A stretch of DNA of 64,000 nucleotides from Otis tarda (Eukaryota > Chordata > Aves > Otidiformes > Otididae): positions 24,975,001 through 25,039,000 of the forward strand of contig CM048552.1 of assembly GCA_026413225.1 (NCBI GenBank). Direction: 5' to 3'. Under the pieces are notes generated by a model, which worked only from the letters and a program-made list of their open reading frames with translations, ran no database searches and was not told where the DNA came from. Shown here one piece after another: positions 61,501 to 64,000 of the stretch. A program made the position numbers and the translations under genes. Within the stretch, counting starts at the first letter, position 1, and each line of letters opens with the position of its first letter.

Positions 61501-63404
61501 TGCTGTCTGTAGTGAGGCCATGATGCTACATCAGTTAGAAAACATGCAGGAAAACTGGCCTGTTTGCATGGGAAGTAAACTGAAGTGACAATTTAAAAAA
61601 AAAATGATTTGAAATGTGCTGATACTTGGCTAGGAGGTGAATTCTGAGTGACTTCTGATGTCCCGTAGCCAGACCTCAGCAACAGCATGATCCGTCATTC
61701 TACAGGGAGCAGCACCCCTACACTCAGCACACAGTAGCCTCTGGCATCATTTTAAAAATGATATCTTGCTAAAAAAGATTGTAAAGATCTCTGTTAAAGC
61801 AAACTGAAAAAAATGTAAGTGTACAGTCAACTTCGTATGCTGTCAAAAGAATTACTGATGGTAATTGCATTTGTGAAGTTTAATACTAATAGGCAATATC
61901 TGGTTCCTATACTGCTTTTTTTTTTAACAGAAGGTAAGATTTTTATGTAGCTTTCTGATTCCAGCAACTGGTTTAATCATATTATGACTAGATTTGGAAA
62001 AAAACCATTTGCCATCTAATAAGGGTACATACAGAGAACACACTGTAGCCCTCAGTACTAGGACGGGGGCAAGGACTAGACCAAGATACAACATACAAAG
62101 AGAAAAGGAACGTACCCTTCTTCTTCCTCCTCCTCATCTCCCTCCCTGAAGGTACAGAAATACCTTCCCCTTCCTCTAGCTGCTACAATAAGAGCAATGA
62201 CTCCACGGAAAAGATGTAGTCATAGATCCATATTGTTAGAAATTAAAAGGAGCAACAAGCACCAGCAGGACAGTTTTCTTGCTCTTATTGATGTGCACAC
62301 CTAAACATAGCAATAAGAAAGACAAGAAGTACAAGACTGAAAGAGAAGGCATAACCATCTGTTGAACTGATATCCAAAAATCCCACATTGGAACTAGTGT
62401 GAAATGTAGCCTGTTTCTACGGTTCATTACCATTCATAATTTGGGCCAAAAAAAATGTTATTTTCCCAATATTTTGTATTTTTCTCCTATATGTTTGCAG
62501 CCATATGATTTGTAATTTGTAATGTTTGTAATTTCATATCTATAAAATGGCCCAAAATCTTTTTTCTTGTCTCTAGCCATTCTATTTTGGAACAGCTAAC
62601 AAAAAGCCAGCAACAACAACAACAAAACAAATGAATAATTTTGGATCTAAGATCTGTTTGCTTTGAAAAAAAGATCAGTGTGTTGTTGCATCAAAATGTT
62701 GCCACATCAGTTGTCTTTCTCCTTTTCAAGAGAGATGATTCTGAATTAGGAGGCTTGCAAAACAGATCAAAGGGAAGAACTTTGTCCAGACTACTTCTAT
62801 TGTGGGTTCAATTGGCAATTACAGTGTTCAGTTCTGGTCTAAAACCATGTGAACTGCACCCTTTCTTTTCTGTATCTTGTTTAATCAGGTCTTCTGATTG
62901 CTCACTGCCTATCTTAGATCAAAAATGTCATTGATAAATCCAGAGGAACAAGACACATCCTATGGTTCATCTTAGGTAAAGGTGAAAGGGGCACTAAACA
63001 ACACAATAAAATATGGTTTAATGTTTGACATCACTGCCACTTTGGATTGTTCCTAAATAATCTAATTTGATTTACAATAATTCAATGTAAATATAATTCA
63101 TTTCTCAATGGATTAGTTTAGCATTAAATATAAGGCATGGGGAGAGTTATTTTAATTCAGTAAGCTCATGTTTGTGCAGCAACAAAAGAAGAAAATGTGC
63201 CTGAAACTGAGAGGCAGGGATGTCCTGGTGGAGCTCTCAGCTTCCCACTGCAGGCCAGATGGAAGAAGTGATTGCCATCTTCTGGTCTCCAGTGGGTCCC
63301 AGGTTGGGGTGTTTCAGAGATCCTCCCTCCAGCCTCAAGACTAAATTTTCTTGAATATCTAGGAGGTAATGCTTTCTGATTTCGAACATGTTAAATTACT
63401 TCAC

Positions 63405-64000
63405 TGTCCTGGTTTCAGCAGGGATAGAGTTAATTTTCCTCTCAGTAGCTGGTATGTTTTGGATTTCATGTGTGAAGAATGTTGATAAAACACCCTGATG
63501 ATATGAGTTGTTGTGAATGAGACCAAGGACACTGTTCTGCTTTCCAAGTCTTGCTAATTTGCAGATGCAGGAAGCTGGGAGAAAGACGGACAGAATAATT
63601 GACCCAAACTGGCCAAAGAGAGTATTCCATGCCATAAATGTCATGCTCAGTATATAAGTGGGGTTGGCCAGGGTGGGTATCTGCCTTCCTGGCATCCATC
63701 TTTCTCTCTCGCTCACTGGCCTCGTTCCCTCTACATTGCTGGCCCCCTTCGCTGCTTTTACTGCTCGGTTTCATTTCTGTGATCTCTGCTCGGGATGGGC
63801 TGTATCGGTCATTGGGACATCGGGTGGTGAGAAAACATACATTGTTCATTGTGTATATCTTAATATGCTTATAATCTGTTATTATTGTAGTTTTCCTTTA
63901 TTATTTTAGTAAACTGTCTTCATCTCAACCCACAACTTCTCCTTCCTTCCCAATTCTCTCCCCCATCCCGCTGCGGAGGGGGAGAGTGAGCAAGAAACTG
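63405..64000 (+). mobile_element. Avian ERV LTR, cut by window edge
   Basis: The LTR starts TGTCCTGGTTTCAGCAGGGA, typical of this avian family, and continues with the tagagttaattttcctctcagtagctgg block. It has a TATA box at 63651-63657 (tatataa), and later agtaaactgtcttcatctcaaccc and a g-rich cggagggggagagtgagc near the end. The 3' edge is outside the window, so solo LTR versus provirus cannot be told. Confidence 0.85.
63651..63657 (+). promoter_or_regulatory. LTR TATA box
   Basis: TATATAA preceded by catgctcag and followed by gtgggg, at the expected U3 position about 245 nt into the LTR. It may be a residual viral promoter; activity is unknown. Confidence 0.6.

Larger units (their letters stand above)
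55123..64000. other. Region after candidate exon 7
   Basis: I searched this 8.9 kb for the remaining Ac45 blocks (the FWA-NF, WND-F-L and FHCEYV regions, and the transmembrane segment) and found none. It contains the CR1 at 60480-61010, a C-rich run near 58574-58591 and the LTR at the right edge. Nothing else is recognised. Confidence 0.5.

Overview
The window is vertebrate nuclear DNA, almost certainly from a bird. It is AT-rich with small exons and long introns, it carries CR1 LINEs that end in the ATTCTATG octamer, and it carries LTR families of the type common in avian genomes. No bacterial-type gene, CRISPR array or operon is present. The bird order cannot be settled from the sequence.

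Layout: (1) 1-17,660 holds the 3' half of IQUB on the + strand. Six coding exons (2,279-17,523) carry the C-terminal 374 codons, the TAA stop and two poly(A) signals. IQUB is an IQ-motif and ubiquitin-like-domain protein of the axonemal radial spoke; its N-terminal ubiquitin-like and IQ regions lie upstream of the window. (2) 17,660-23,540 is intergenic, with nothing recognised except a 28-bp tandem duplication. (3) From about 23,540 a second + strand gene begins in a small GC/CpG-rich patch. It encodes a member of the V-ATPase accessory subunit S1 (Ac45; ATP6AP1/ATP6AP1L) family. I assembled its exon 1 (signal peptide) and exons 2-6 across 23,685-43,723 with consistent splice phases, and a less certain exon 7 at 54,989-55,122. 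The conserved C-terminal luminal and transmembrane part was not found before the window ends, so the gene is probably cut off by the right edge. None of this gene is visible as one long ORF; it rests on matching short conserved blocks ([31 protein letters not shown]) to the family as I remember it.

Mobile elements fill much of the rest. There are three CR1 copies of moderate age (29.2, 42.2 and 60.5 kb) and two short CR1 stubs (7.8 and 33.75 kb). A much older, about 2-kb degenerate CR1 lies at 51.3-53.2 kb, and a possible second old one at 46.0-46.4 kb. LTRs lie at 0.2-1.4, 44.3-45.0, 45.2-45.8, 49.2-49.8 and 63.4-64.0 kb (the last cut by the window edge). They look like separate solo LTRs, not one provirus.

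The most interesting part is the ATP6AP1-like gene. It sits directly downstream of IQUB, it has an 88-codon overlapping reading frame through exons 1-3, its second intron is 105 nt with no in-frame stop, and it uses a GC-AG intron. The two genes show no direct functional link in the sequence: IQUB is a ciliary/flagellar protein, the other a secretory-pathway/lysosomal proton-pump accessory protein.
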